NCBI GenBank assembly: GCA_965248075.1
Contig: CBDFIL010000002.1
Span: 1 to 64,000 of the forward strand
Origin: VXNE01 sp965248075
Lineage (GTDB): Bacteria > Pseudomonadota > Gammaproteobacteria > Pseudomonadales > Azotimanducaceae
Direction: 5' to 3'
Length of the DNA: 64,000 nt
Part shown: piece after piece, positions 49,649-57,767 of the stretch
Layout: every line of letters begins with the position of its first letter
Numbering within the stretch: the stretch's first letter is position 1
The notes under the pieces: generated by a model
Seen by the model: the letters and a program-made list of their open reading frames with translations, nothing else
What the model was told of the DNA's origin: nothing
Databases searched by the model: none
Position numbers and translations under genes: made by a program

Positions 49649-50341
49649 ATGAAGCCACGGCCCCTGCCGGCGGAGGATCCGCTCTATCCCAGTTCCGACG
49701 GCAAGCCGTTGGCTGAGAACGACTGGCAGCTCGAGACGATCCTGTCCGCGGTGGATGTCCTGCGGGGGTATTTCGAGGAACAGCCCGACGTCTACGTGTC
49801 GGGCGATCTGCTGGTCTACTACGAAGAAGGGAACCCGCGGAAGTCCGTGGCCCCCGACGTGTTCGTGGTGATTGGCGCACCCAGGCACAACCGCATGACC
49901 TACAAGCTCTGGGAGGAGCCGAAAGCGCCGGACTTCGTCCTGGAGGTGGCATCGCGGAACACGTGGAAGGAAGACGTGGGCCCCAAGCGCGCGATCTACG
50001 CCGCCATCGGCGTGCGCGAATACTGGCTGTTCGACCCGAAGAACGAGTACTTCGATCCGCCGCTGCAAGGACTGTCGCTCGCGAACGGGGTCTACGGGCC
50101 GCTGTCGGCGCGTGTGGAAGCGGGCCGGCGCACGCTGTCGAGTGAAGTGCTCGGGCTGGACCTGCAGGTGGAAGGCGGGAAGCTGCGGTTCCGGGAGGTC
50201 GGAGGCGGGGATCCGCTGCCTACGTATGCCGAGCAGGGTGCCGCCTGGCGACGGGAGCGGGCCACGCGACGCGCCGCCGAAGCCCGCATTGCCGAACTGG
50301 AGGCGCGCCTTGCCGCGGCCGAGTCCAGAGACGCTCGCTGA
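49649..50341 (+). CDS. Uma2-family (DUF820) restriction-endonuclease-like protein
   Basis: 230 residues from ATG 49649, with GGAGGG upstream. Contains the PD-(D/E)XK-like core: LLVYYEEGNPRKSVAPDVFVVIG, then PDFVLEVASRNT and GVREYWLFDP. The usual Lys after the third acidic position appears replaced by Ala-Ser (EVAS), so nuclease activity is uncertain. A C-terminal coiled coil (RIAELEARLAAAESRDAR) is common in this family. The biological role of Uma2 proteins is not settled; many are scattered singly in cyanobacterial and environmental genomes. Confidence 0.8.
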   Translation: MKPRPLPAEDPLYPSSDGKPLAENDWQLETILSAVDVLRGYFEEQPDVYVSGDLLVYYEEGNPRKSVAPDVFVVIGAPRHNRMTYKLWEEPKAPDFVLEVASRNTWKEDVGPKRAIYAAIGVREYWLFDPKNEYFDPPLQGLSLANGVYGPLSARVEAGRRTLSSEVLGLDLQVEGGKLRFREVGGGDPLPTYAEQGAAWRRERATRRAAEARIAELEARLAAAESRDAR

Positions 50342-50454
50342 CGCTGAGGTCGGTCGTGCCTGCTGCGAGTAGCCGGGCGGCCCCGCATACGGTAGCGGCC
50401 CGTCGAATCCGATAGGATAGGTAACCGACAGGGCCCAGCGAGGAGGGAAGCAAT

Positions 50455-50815
50455 ATGGGCATCACGGTCGAAGAGAACTATTTCACCGACCTCGACGACG
50501 CGCGTGCGGAGATCAAGGCGGCCGGGCAGTTCCTGCAGGAAGTGGACGCGCAGGCAAGTGGCGGGACGCCGATTCACTGGCACGACATCGGCATCCACTT
50601 CTATGTCAGCGAGGGCATCTTCCGTTTCCAGAATCCGGCGACCGGGGCGGTGCACCAGTGCGGCCCGGGGACCAAGTTCGTCATCCCGGAGCGGACCCTT
50701 GCACATCGAGGAAGACCACGACGGCTACAAGGGCGTCGTGGGCCTGACGAAGGAGATCTTTCCGGAGCCGTTCATCCGCCAGCCCGAGGAACTCGAGGCG
50801 CTGACCGAGGCGTAG
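50455..50815 (+). pseudogene. Cupin-type small protein with a single-base shift
   Basis: ATG 50455 follows GAGGAGGGA. The frame reads a metal-binding cupin half: HWHDIGIHFYVSEG, then FQNPATGAVHQCGPGTKFVI and PERTL. At GACCCTTG (about 50697) one extra C shifts the frame. Without it the protein would continue HIEEDHDGYKGVVGLTKEIF and end PEELEALTEA at 50815 (about 120 residues). Shifted, it reads on to 50883 and ends in ELEARLREAESRSPG, which resembles the coiled-coil tail of the upstream Uma2 gene. Confidence 0.65.
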
Positions 50816-50927
50816 GGACACCGCGGCCCGGCCGCGAACTGGAGGCGCGACTCCGGGAGGCGGAGTCTCGGAGCCCGGGTTGATGCGTCCTGGGGCGCGA
50901 GGCCGAGCAGCCGCGCCTTCGCTTTGG

Positions 50928-51755
50928 CTACACCTCGACCCCGTCGAAGCAGTCGAGTATCCGCTCCATCCGCTCCCGAATGCCCTGGACCAGGCTCGCG
51001 TGGGTGAAGATGAAGGGCTTGTTCTTGCGGATCCCGTCGAGAACCTGTTCCCCGACCACGTTCGGGTCCAGGCCTTCGGTGGCGAAGCGTTGCTCGACTT
51101 CTTCACGCTCCGTGCTCTCGAACATTCCGGTCGAACGTTCGGCGAGTGCGTCCGGCCGGTTACGTTCCGAGCGCAGGATGCGCGTGTCGATCATGCCGGG
51201 ACACAGCGCCGAGACGCCGATGTCGTACGGGGCGAGATCCTCTCGGGAGGACTCCGAGATCGCCACCACGGCATACTTGGACGCTGCATAGATGGACTGG
51301 CGGGGACCTGTCCAGAGGCCCAGGATCGAGGCGGTATTCACGATGTGGCCACCGCTGCCGCCAGCCTTGATGATCGGCACGTAGGCCCGCATCCCGTTTA
51401 CGACGCCCTGGAGGTTCACGCCCAGCACCCAGTCCCAGTCGTCGTCGCTGGTTTCGTCAATGGGGCCGCCGGCGGCGACGCCGGCGTTGTTGCAGACGAT
51501 GTCGACACGGCCGTAGTGGTCACGGACAGCGGCAGCCACAGCCCGTACCTGCTGGCGGTGGCTGACGTCGCAGACGAAGGGCTGCACGTCCACGTTGGCG
51601 GTATCGAACCCGGCCCGGGCGGCGGCGAGCGCCTGCTCCTCCACGTCGAGCATGGCGACATGGACCCCGGCACCGGTCAGCGCGCGCACGATGCCGAGTC
51701 CGATGCCGGATGCCGCGCCGGTGACTACCGCAACCCTGTTCTGTACCTCCTGCAC
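50928..51755 (-). CDS. Short-chain dehydrogenase/reductase (SDR)
   Basis: 275 residues, classical SDR: TGAASGIG at 12-19, an acidic residue after strand 2 (MLDVEE) suggesting NAD preference, CNNAGVAAGG, catalytic Ser in NTASILGL, and Tyr-Lys in YAASKYAV (about 155-159). The C-terminal insert (FIFTHASLVQGIRERMERIL) is longer than usual and resembles SDRs of the cis-diol or hydroxysteroid type. Divergent from the SDR remnant at 51839. Substrate not determinable. Confidence 0.85.
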   Translation of the reverse strand: MQEVQNRVAVVTGAASGIGLGIVRALTGAGVHVAMLDVEEQALAAARAGFDTANVDVQPFVCDVSHRQQVRAVAAAVRDHYGRVDIVCNNAGVAAGGPIDETSDDDWDWVLGVNLQGVVNGMRAYVPIIKAGGSGGHIVNTASILGLWTGPRQSIYAASKYAVVAISESSREDLAPYDIGVSALCPGMIDTRILRSERNRPDALAERSTGMFESTEREEVEQRFATEGLDPNVVGEQVLDGIRKNKPFIFTHASLVQGIRERMERILDCFDGVEV

Positions 51756-51838
51756 TCTCTCCTCCGCTCACGTGGCCCCGATGGGGCGGTCGAGGTGGGT
51801 ATGCAAGCACGTCGCGGCAGGGATGGGAACCGGCGCGG

Positions 51839-52363
51839 GTCTACATCACCGCGCGCACCGCCGAGCGCTACGACGCCACCGCCCGCCGGCTGTCGGAAGC
51901 GCACGACGGCGAGTGCTTCTCGGTGCCGGGGGACGTCAGCTCCGTGGCGGGGGGTGGCGGCGATCGTGACGGAACTCGCAGGCGGGAGTCGAAGCTCGAC
52001 ACGGAGGTGCCCACCTGGGGCTACGGACCGTCGAAGGCGCCGCTGCATCACATGACGCAGTACCTGGCGAAGGAACATATCCTGGTCAATGCGGTTGCCC
52101 TGGGCGGTTTCGCCACGCCACTCATCGCCGAGCTGGCAGACCCGGCGGCGAAGAGCTTCGACGAGGTCGACTGGAGCGCACTGCATGCGCGGATTCCGCT
52201 CGGCCACCTCGGGCGCGCCGAAGACGTCGCCGGCGTCGCGATCCTGCTGAGTTCCTGCGCCGGCGGGTACATGGTGGGTAGCACGCTCTGCTGCGACGGC
52301 GGCCTGCTCGCGGCAGCGACACCTTCGATTCCGGGCCTCGACTACGTGGGGGGTGAAGTCTGA
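51839..52363 (+). pseudogene. SDR remnant with N-terminal loss and internal deletion
   Basis: Reads VYITARTAERYDATARRLSE and CFSVPGDVSSVAG, the end of a Rossmann strand 2 and following helix. Near 51995 the frame jumps from ESKLD directly to TEVPTWGYGPSKAPLHHM, the catalytic Tyr-x-x-x-Lys helix, followed by a normal C-terminus (IPLGHLGRAEDVAGVAILLS). The Gly-rich cofactor loop, NNAG and catalytic Ser segments are missing. It cannot be a working SDR. Confidence 0.75.
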
Positions 52364-52498
52364 CGGACGCAACGGCCGGGACCCTTCGGGTTGCGTGATT
52401 GGGGAGCGTCTTGCCCGCTGCCGGGCGACGCGACAAACTGCGGCGTTGCTGCCGACGGGTCAGGTCACCCTCGGCAATCTGCAAGGGAGGCTGCGAGC

Positions 52499-53785
52499 AT
52501 GGCCGAGGTGTTCCTGTCCGACGCGTGGTGGCGTCTGGCCGAAGAACCGGCGTCCGAGGATTCCAGTGGCGGTTCCGCCGTGGTGAACCTCCGGGTCGAG
52601 CGTGGGCCCGAGGGGGAGAAACGCGCGTACTTCACCGGGAGGCGTATGGTATCCGGTCACTCGGGAGCAGCGGTGGCGACCGTGACCCTGCCGTTCACCG
52701 TCGCCCATGCGGTGTTCGTCGAGGGGAAGCTGCAGGACGCGATGTCCGCCTACGCCGCCGGCAGGATCCGGGTGGAGGGCTCGATGGCGGGGCTCGGCGC
52801 CATCGCCGGGACAGACGAGGTGGGTCCCTTGCGCGAGCGTCTGCGCGGGATCACGGCACCCCTCGGCGACGGTCCTTCGCTCACCGGCGCCGCGGCACGT
52901 CGGCAGCAGGGAACGGACGAGGTCGAGCGTCTCGGGCTCGGCGACTACGCGCGCGAACTCGACGCCCAAGGGTACGCCATCGTGCCGCGTGAAGTCACCG
53001 GGATGCATGTCGAGTTCATCGATCGCCTGTACGGCCGGGTGCTCGACGTCATGGAGGAGGAGAGCGGCGTGCGACCCGATGTCGAGACGGGTGAGACACA
53101 CCGCGACGTCTACTACCCGAGCCTCTGTTACTGCCTGTTCAAGGACCGCAGGTTCGAGACGTTGCTGATGAACGAGTACGCCCTCGCGATGGGTTCGTAC
53201 CTCGTCGGCGAGGACTCGGTGCTCTCGATCGACGCCGTCTTCATGAAGTGGCCGGCGCACCCGAAGGGCAACGGCAGCCGACTGCAACTGGGCCTGCACG
53301 CGGATTACTCCGGCTGGTCGCTGCCCGAGCCCTACCCGCACCCGGCGCAGCCCGCGAGCGTCAATTGCACCTGGCTCCTGACGGATTACGCGGCCGACAA
53401 CGGGGCCCTCGTGTTCGTGCCGGGCAGCCACCAGTTGCGCCGCTCTCCGGTCGGGCTCGAGGGGGAGGACCGCATGATTCCCGTGCAGGCCCCGCGGGGG
53501 ACCCTGGTGGTCTGGAGCGGCGGCACCTGGCATGGCAGCCTGCCGGCGAAGAGAGCGGGACTGCGCGCGGGCCTGGCGCACGTGCTGACGCGGCCGTGGC
53601 TCATGCGCCAGCAGCCGCACGGCGAGGACGTGACCGAGCAGATGCTGGCGCGCAACGGTCCGCGTTTCGCCGTGCTGATGGGTCAGAACTATATCGCCGG
53701 GTACCGGTCGGAGGGGCCGCAGGTGCTGATGGCGCGTCGGGCCGCGGCGGCCGCTGCGCGGGCACGGGAAGTCGCCAACGCCTGA
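52499..53785 (+). CDS. SCP2 sterol-carrier domain fused to phytanoyl-CoA dioxygenase (PhyH 3)
   Basis: 428 residues; ATG 52499 follows AAGGGAGG with a short spacer. Residues about 1-110 look like an SCP2 lipid-transfer domain (EKRAYFTGRRMVSGHSG, then KLQDAMSAYAAGRIRVEGSM, close to the family's final helix and strand). Residues about 140-410 are PhyH: YARELDAQGYAIVPREV, His-x-Asp in LGLHADYSGWSLP (about 265-267), NGALVFVPGSHQLRR and distal His in GGTWHGSLPAKRAGLR (about 343). All iron and 2-oxoglutarate ligands are present. The carrier domain may present a lipid or acyl-CoA to the oxygenase. An enoyl-CoA hydratase follows 63 bp later. Confidence 0.75.
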   Translation: MAEVFLSDAWWRLAEEPASEDSSGGSAVVNLRVERGPEGEKRAYFTGRRMVSGHSGAAVATVTLPFTVAHAVFVEGKLQDAMSAYAAGRIRVEGSMAGLGAIAGTDEVGPLRERLRGITAPLGDGPSLTGAAARRQQGTDEVERLGLGDYARELDAQGYAIVPREVTGMHVEFIDRLYGRVLDVMEEESGVRPDVETGETHRDVYYPSLCYCLFKDRRFETLLMNEYALAMGSYLVGEDSVLSIDAVFMKWPAHPKGNGSRLQLGLHADYSGWSLPEPYPHPAQPASVNCTWLLTDYAADNGALVFVPGSHQLRRSPVGLEGEDRMIPVQAPRGTLVVWSGGTWHGSLPAKRAGLRAGLAHVLTRPWLMRQQPHGEDVTEQMLARNGPRFAVLMGQNYIAGYRSEGPQVLMARRAAAAAARAREVANA

Positions 53786-53848
53786 GGCGGTGCGCCCGCC
53801 CATGCCGCGTGAGACACTTTATGTCCGCACAGCCGAAGGACCTGCGAA

Positions 53849-54631
53849 ATGCCCTACGTCACCTACGAGAAACGCGGCCACATCGCCATCATCACACTGA
53901 ACCGCCCGCAGCGGATGAACGCGCTCGGCCGCGAACTGTCCGCCGACCTGCGGGACGCCGAGGCCGAGTTCGCGCGCGACGACGACGTCTGGCTGGGTAT
54001 CTACACGGGGGCCGGAGACAGGGCCTTCTGCGCCGGCCTTGACCTCAAGGAGGCGGCCCAACAGGGTAGCGGTGGGGTGGCCGGCGCCAGCTCCGGGACG
54101 AGCCCGATCTCCCGCTTCGAGCGAATCGCCCCGGATCATGGCAAGGTCACGATCGCGGCCCTCAACGGCGCTGCCTACGGCGGCGGCCTCGAAATAGCGC
54201 TGGGGTGCGACATCCGCATCTGTGCCGAGAACGCGCGCATGGCCCTCGCGGAGGTGAAAGTGGGGTTGTGCCCGCCGGGCGGCTCGTTCAATCTGCCGCG
54301 TCTCGTGGGCCTGTCGAACTCGATGTGGCTGTTGCTCTCGGGAGAGCCGGTCGACGCCGGGGAAGCGCTTCGTATGGGCCTCGTGACCCGTGTCGTCCCG
54401 TACGCGGAACTCCTCGACACGGCGGTCGGGATGGGCGAGACCATCGTCGCCAACGCCCCGCTCGCGGTACGTGCGACCCGCAAGCTCGCGCACCTGGGGA
54501 TGGAGATGCCGCGCGACTATGCGCGGCGCATGGGGGCGATGCTGATCGAGTCCGTGTGGTCGTCCGAGGACGCGGTGGAAGGTGCGCGGGCGTTCGCGGA
54601 GCGCCGGCCGCCGGAATGGCAGATGCGCTGA
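53849..54631 (+). CDS. Enoyl-CoA hydratase/isomerase (crotonase family)
   Basis: 260 residues. Adds water to trans-2-enoyl-CoA (or isomerises) in fatty-acid-type beta-oxidation, cytoplasm. LNRPQRMNALGRELSADL and FCAGLDLKEAA form the CoA/oxyanion region. Both catalytic glutamates of the hydratase are in place: GGGLEIALGCDIR and MALAEVKVGLCPPGGS. Normal length. Follows the SCP2-PhyH gene by 63 bp and is likely co-transcribed with it, consistent with breakdown of a branched or hydroxylated acyl chain. Confidence 0.88.
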   Translation: MPYVTYEKRGHIAIITLNRPQRMNALGRELSADLRDAEAEFARDDDVWLGIYTGAGDRAFCAGLDLKEAAQQGSGGVAGASSGTSPISRFERIAPDHGKVTIAALNGAAYGGGLEIALGCDIRICAENARMALAEVKVGLCPPGGSFNLPRLVGLSNSMWLLLSGEPVDAGEALRMGLVTRVVPYAELLDTAVGMGETIVANAPLAVRATRKLAHLGMEMPRDYARRMGAMLIESVWSSEDAVEGARAFAERRPPEWQMR

Positions 54632-54692
54632 TGGTCCTTCCTGCCGGGAGTTTCGCGCCAGCGAAACTCCCAACGCGAACGCAGTTCGCACG

Positions 54693-56759
54693 CTAGCGAC
54701 ACTCGAAGTCCGCCGGGTTCTTGCCGGAACCGCCGACGTACTCGGCCCGGGCCGGATACGCGCAGAGCGGCCGAGCCTCACTGCCGTCCTCGAAGGCGGC
54801 CGGCAGGGTGTCCGGCGCCTCACCGTCGGCGTCCCAACGCTCCAGCGCGCCGAGGTAGTCCACCATCCAGGGCCCCGGACCGCCCTGGCAGTGCAGCACC
54901 CCGGGGAGCATGAACAGGCGTACGTCCGCCCGGGCCGCGGGATCGCGGGTGTAGACCTGCTCCACGTAATCGATCGTCGCCAAAGCGGACAGTGCGGCGT
55001 CGGCCCAGCCGTGGTAGAGGAGCAGCTTGCCCCCGGCCTCCCGGAACGCGTCGATGTCGGGGTCCGTCGCGTTGATGGCCGCCGCGGCGGTCGCGGTCCG
55101 TGCTCGATAGCCATGGAAGTCCATCCCCTCGTGCGTCCAGTCCGGGTCGTGCTCGACCATGTACCGCATGAATCCGACGCCGAAGGCGAAAGCCCGCGAA
55201 GGCGGTCCGTCAGGAGCCTCCTCGGGTATACCGGTCAGCCATGTGTGCCAGCCCCGCGGCTGGTCCTCGCCGCCGAACGGCCAGCCCGGATGGACGGGGC
55301 CGTCTGCGGTTCGCGGGCCTGCGTAGATCGCGCGGATGGCGGCGATCTTCGCGGGCGACAGGTCGAGCCGGCCGGGGTCGAAGTCGCAGTCCCGGGGGTC
55401 GTTCAGGATGCCGTCGGCAAGTCCATCCCGGGCATCGCATCGTGCGAGCACCGCCTCGCCCAGCAGCGTGAGGTCGTCCCGCGTGAGCACCGGGGCCGAC
55501 AGGTCGTCGATGTCGGGATAGACGTGCATCGTGGCGTGGAGGAACGCCGCGGCGAGTCCGGCGAAGTCGAACGCCGGGGCCCCGGAAACAATGGCGTCGA
55601 ATTCGCTGGGATAGCGCTGGGCGAAGATCAGTCCCTGGCGGCCCCCGTTCGAACAGCCGGCGAAATACGAGCGCTCGGGCGCCGCCGCGTAGTGCCTCGC
55701 CGTGACGTACTTCGACACTTGCGCGACCCGGTGCATGGCGAGGTAGCCGTAGTTGACGATGCGCTCGAGATTGTGGAGCGCCCACGCAGCGTCGGTGCCG
55801 GCGCCCTGGTGGCCGGTATCGGTTCCCGCCGTGGCGTAGCCGCCCTCGAGCGCGCGCGGTAGTGCCTGGTTCTGGATGGAGCCGACGTAGCCGCCTCCGC
55901 CGCCCATGAGGAACTTGCCGTTCCAGGTATCCGGCAGCCACAGCGAGAAGTTGATCTCCCGGTCGAGCCTCGCGGTGAGCTTGCAGTGATCCACCGGTTG
56001 GTCCGGCCGGGCCCAGATGGTGCCCGCCCGCCGCGGCGGATCGAACAGGCTGAAGGAACGCTCCTCGGGTACGAAGAGGTTCGTGCAGCGATAGTCGTTG
56101 CTGCCGGTACCCCTGAGCCCCGTGGTGTACCACGTGTCCTCGATCTCGTAGTCGTCGGGGCGCCCGTACAGGATGCGCCAGAGCGGTCGCCCGGCCGCGT
56201 CGTGTGCTACTTCCCCGTCTTCTTCGAATACCGTACATCCCGCGACCAGCCAGTCGCAGTGCCCGCATCCGCTGCCGAACATCCACCGGCCGCTCATCCG
56301 ACAGCCGCCCTGCACGCGGTGCGCCTGGCCGGACGGGTAGACCCAGCCGGAAGTGGCCATGTCGAGCCGCGGGTACATTTCGCGGGCCACCGCGTCGTCG
56401 AGGTAGCCGGAGTAGATGCCGGAGTCGCACCAGATGAAGCGACACCAGCCCACGGAGGCGTCCGCCCGGGACAGGATCTCGATCACCTCGACCCGTTCCA
56501 GTGCCGTCATCTCGGGTCCGCCCCAGATCTTCGGCATGTTCATGCGCAGGATGCCTGCCTGTCGGACCTCCTCGACGATGTCCGCGGGAAGATTGCGCAG
56601 TTCGTCGTAGCGCGCCGCCAGGCTTCGCTCCCGGATACGGTCCGCGAGCGCGCGGGCATTCTGCAGGATCTCGCCCGCCGTCATCGGGGCGCCGGCCTGT
56701 GGTCGATGCGGGGCCGCCGGCGCCTCTGCTGCGGCGGATGGGGTTACCGGGGTAGGCAC
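54693..56759 (-). CDS. Chimera: acyl-CoA-dehydrogenase-like N-terminus fused to tannase/feruloyl esterase
   Basis: 688 residues; GTG 56759 with AGGAGG 8 bases upstream. Residues about 26-248 match the N-terminal and middle domains of DszC/HpaA-type flavin acyl-CoA-dehydrogenase-like enzymes (GGPEMTALERVEVIEILSRA, GTGSNDYRCTNLFVPEERSF, SLFDPPRR). At about residue 250 (near 56009), before the flavin-binding C-terminal helical domain, it switches to a tannase/feruloyl esterase: DHCKLTARLDREINFSLWLP, NGKFLMGGGGGYVG, nucleophile Ser in FAGCSNGGRQG, and Asp/His near LYHGWADAALS and PGVLHCQGG. The esterase lacks its signal peptide and first part. Probably created by a deletion joining two genes; no frame break exists in the fusion. 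Confidence 0.75.
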   Translation of the reverse strand: MPTPVTPSAAAEAPAAPHRPQAGAPMTAGEILQNARALADRIRERSLAARYDELRNLPADIVEEVRQAGILRMNMPKIWGGPEMTALERVEVIEILSRADASVGWCRFIWCDSGIYSGYLDDAVAREMYPRLDMATSGWVYPSGQAHRVQGGCRMSGRWMFGSGCGHCDWLVAGCTVFEEDGEVAHDAAGRPLWRILYGRPDDYEIEDTWYTTGLRGTGSNDYRCTNLFVPEERSFSLFDPPRRAGTIWARPDQPVDHCKLTARLDREINFSLWLPDTWNGKFLMGGGGGYVGSIQNQALPRALEGGYATAGTDTGHQGAGTDAAWALHNLERIVNYGYLAMHRVAQVSKYVTARHYAAAPERSYFAGCSNGGRQGLIFAQRYPSEFDAIVSGAPAFDFAGLAAAFLHATMHVYPDIDDLSAPVLTRDDLTLLGEAVLARCDARDGLADGILNDPRDCDFDPGRLDLSPAKIAAIRAIYAGPRTADGPVHPGWPFGGEDQPRGWHTWLTGIPEEAPDGPPSRAFAFGVGFMRYMVEHDPDWTHEGMDFHGYRARTATAAAAINATDPDIDAFREAGGKLLLYHGWADAALSALATIDYVEQVYTRDPAARADVRLFMLPGVLHCQGGPGPWMVDYLGALERWDADGEAPDTLPAAFEDGSEARPLCAYPARAEYVGGSGKNPADFECR

Positions 56760-56847
56760 GCCGTTGTCCTCCTCGTGCTGCGCTGGGCTTCGCGATGCAT
56801 GTTAAAGGCAAGTTTCGTGGCAAGGGATGGTTGCCCCGGGGCGCGCG

Positions 56848-57030
56848 TCACCGCAGGAACAGCCGGTACGCGGGGTTGCCGGTCTCCTCCCGATACTCGT
56901 AACCCACTTCGTCGAGAAACCCCTGGAACTCGGCCCGCTCGGTCCGCGGCACCTGCAGCCCCAGCAGCACGCGTCCGTAGGCCGATCCGTGGTTGCGGTA
57001 GTGGAACATGCTGATATGTTCCAGGGCCGG
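56848..57030 (-). pseudogene. ilvA: Threonine dehydratase C-terminal (ACT-like) fragment
   Basis: ISMFHYRNHGSAYGRVLLGL, then QVPRTERAEFQGFLDEVGY and ETGNPAYRLFLR-stop, match the end of the regulatory domain of biosynthetic threonine dehydratase (isoleucine pathway). Only about 60 codons remain; the PLP catalytic domain and first ACT-like part are absent. The frame is open upstream to 57207 but carries nothing recognisable. The stretch 57031-57281 holds no gene I can support. Confidence 0.7.
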
Positions 57031-57281
57031 CGCCCCATGTTTAGTCTCGGGGCATCGGAGGGCGCTCGATGGGCGGTTGGCGCGGTTTGGCGGCGCGCAA
57101 TGATAGCGGCTGTGCCGGGGACCGGCATCCGGCGAGTGATGCAAGCCGCCCCCTGCCGGTGGAGCCGCACCGGTGGTAGCCACGCCGAACCATGCACGGC
57201 CTTTCAACGCCCCTCAGGGCGCGCCAGCGGAGCGAGGTGCCGCTCGGACGGCGGCGCCCCGTCACACGGATCGGAGCCTGA

Positions 57282-57686
57282 TCAGGCCCAGATTCCGTAC
57301 AACAGCGCCACGACGGTCACCAGGTACAGCAACCAGGTCAGGATGTTGCCGGCCGCCCGCGTCGACGGTACGCCATCGACGATCTGCTGGATCCCGTGGG
57401 CATGCAGGATGCGCGCGAGGAACAGGATGCCGCCAATGGTGTGGAGGAGCCAGTGCGGAAACTGCAGGAGGGCCAGCAGCCCCATCCCGATCAGCAGGCC
57501 CGGCACGTACTCGATGTTGTTGCCGTGGGCGCGGATCGCGCGCTCGAGTTCCACGCTGTCGCCGCTGCCGACCCCGACGCCGGTCTTCGCCCGCACGCGG
57601 GTCACGTTCAGGCCCAGCAGCAGCATGAGGCCGAGGTTGAGCGCCGCCCAGAGGGCGAGTGGATACATTGCGCCTTCGTTCAGCAT
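57282..57686 (-). CDS. MAPEG family membrane protein
   Basis: 134 residues, four hydrophobic segments (ALWAALNLGLMLLLGL, YVPGLLIGMGLLALL, HTIGGILFLARIL, ILTWLLYLVTVVALLYGI). The loop ERAIRAHGNNIEYVPG is the family signature (glutathione-binding Arg/His/Asn). MAPEG proteins act in glutathione or eicosanoid metabolism in eukaryotes; bacterial members are putative glutathione transferases. ATG 57686 has AGGGAG upstream. Confidence 0.85.
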   Translation of the reverse strand: MLNEGAMYPLALWAALNLGLMLLLGLNVTRVRAKTGVGVGSGDSVELERAIRAHGNNIEYVPGLLIGMGLLALLQFPHWLLHTIGGILFLARILHAHGIQQIVDGVPSTRAAGNILTWLLYLVTVVALLYGIWA

Positions 57687-57767
57687 GCCCTGATCTCCCT
57701 GATTGCCGTGAGACTGATCGATCCCCGAAACTCCGGTTGCCGTTCCGTCAGACCTACTCGACTATGC

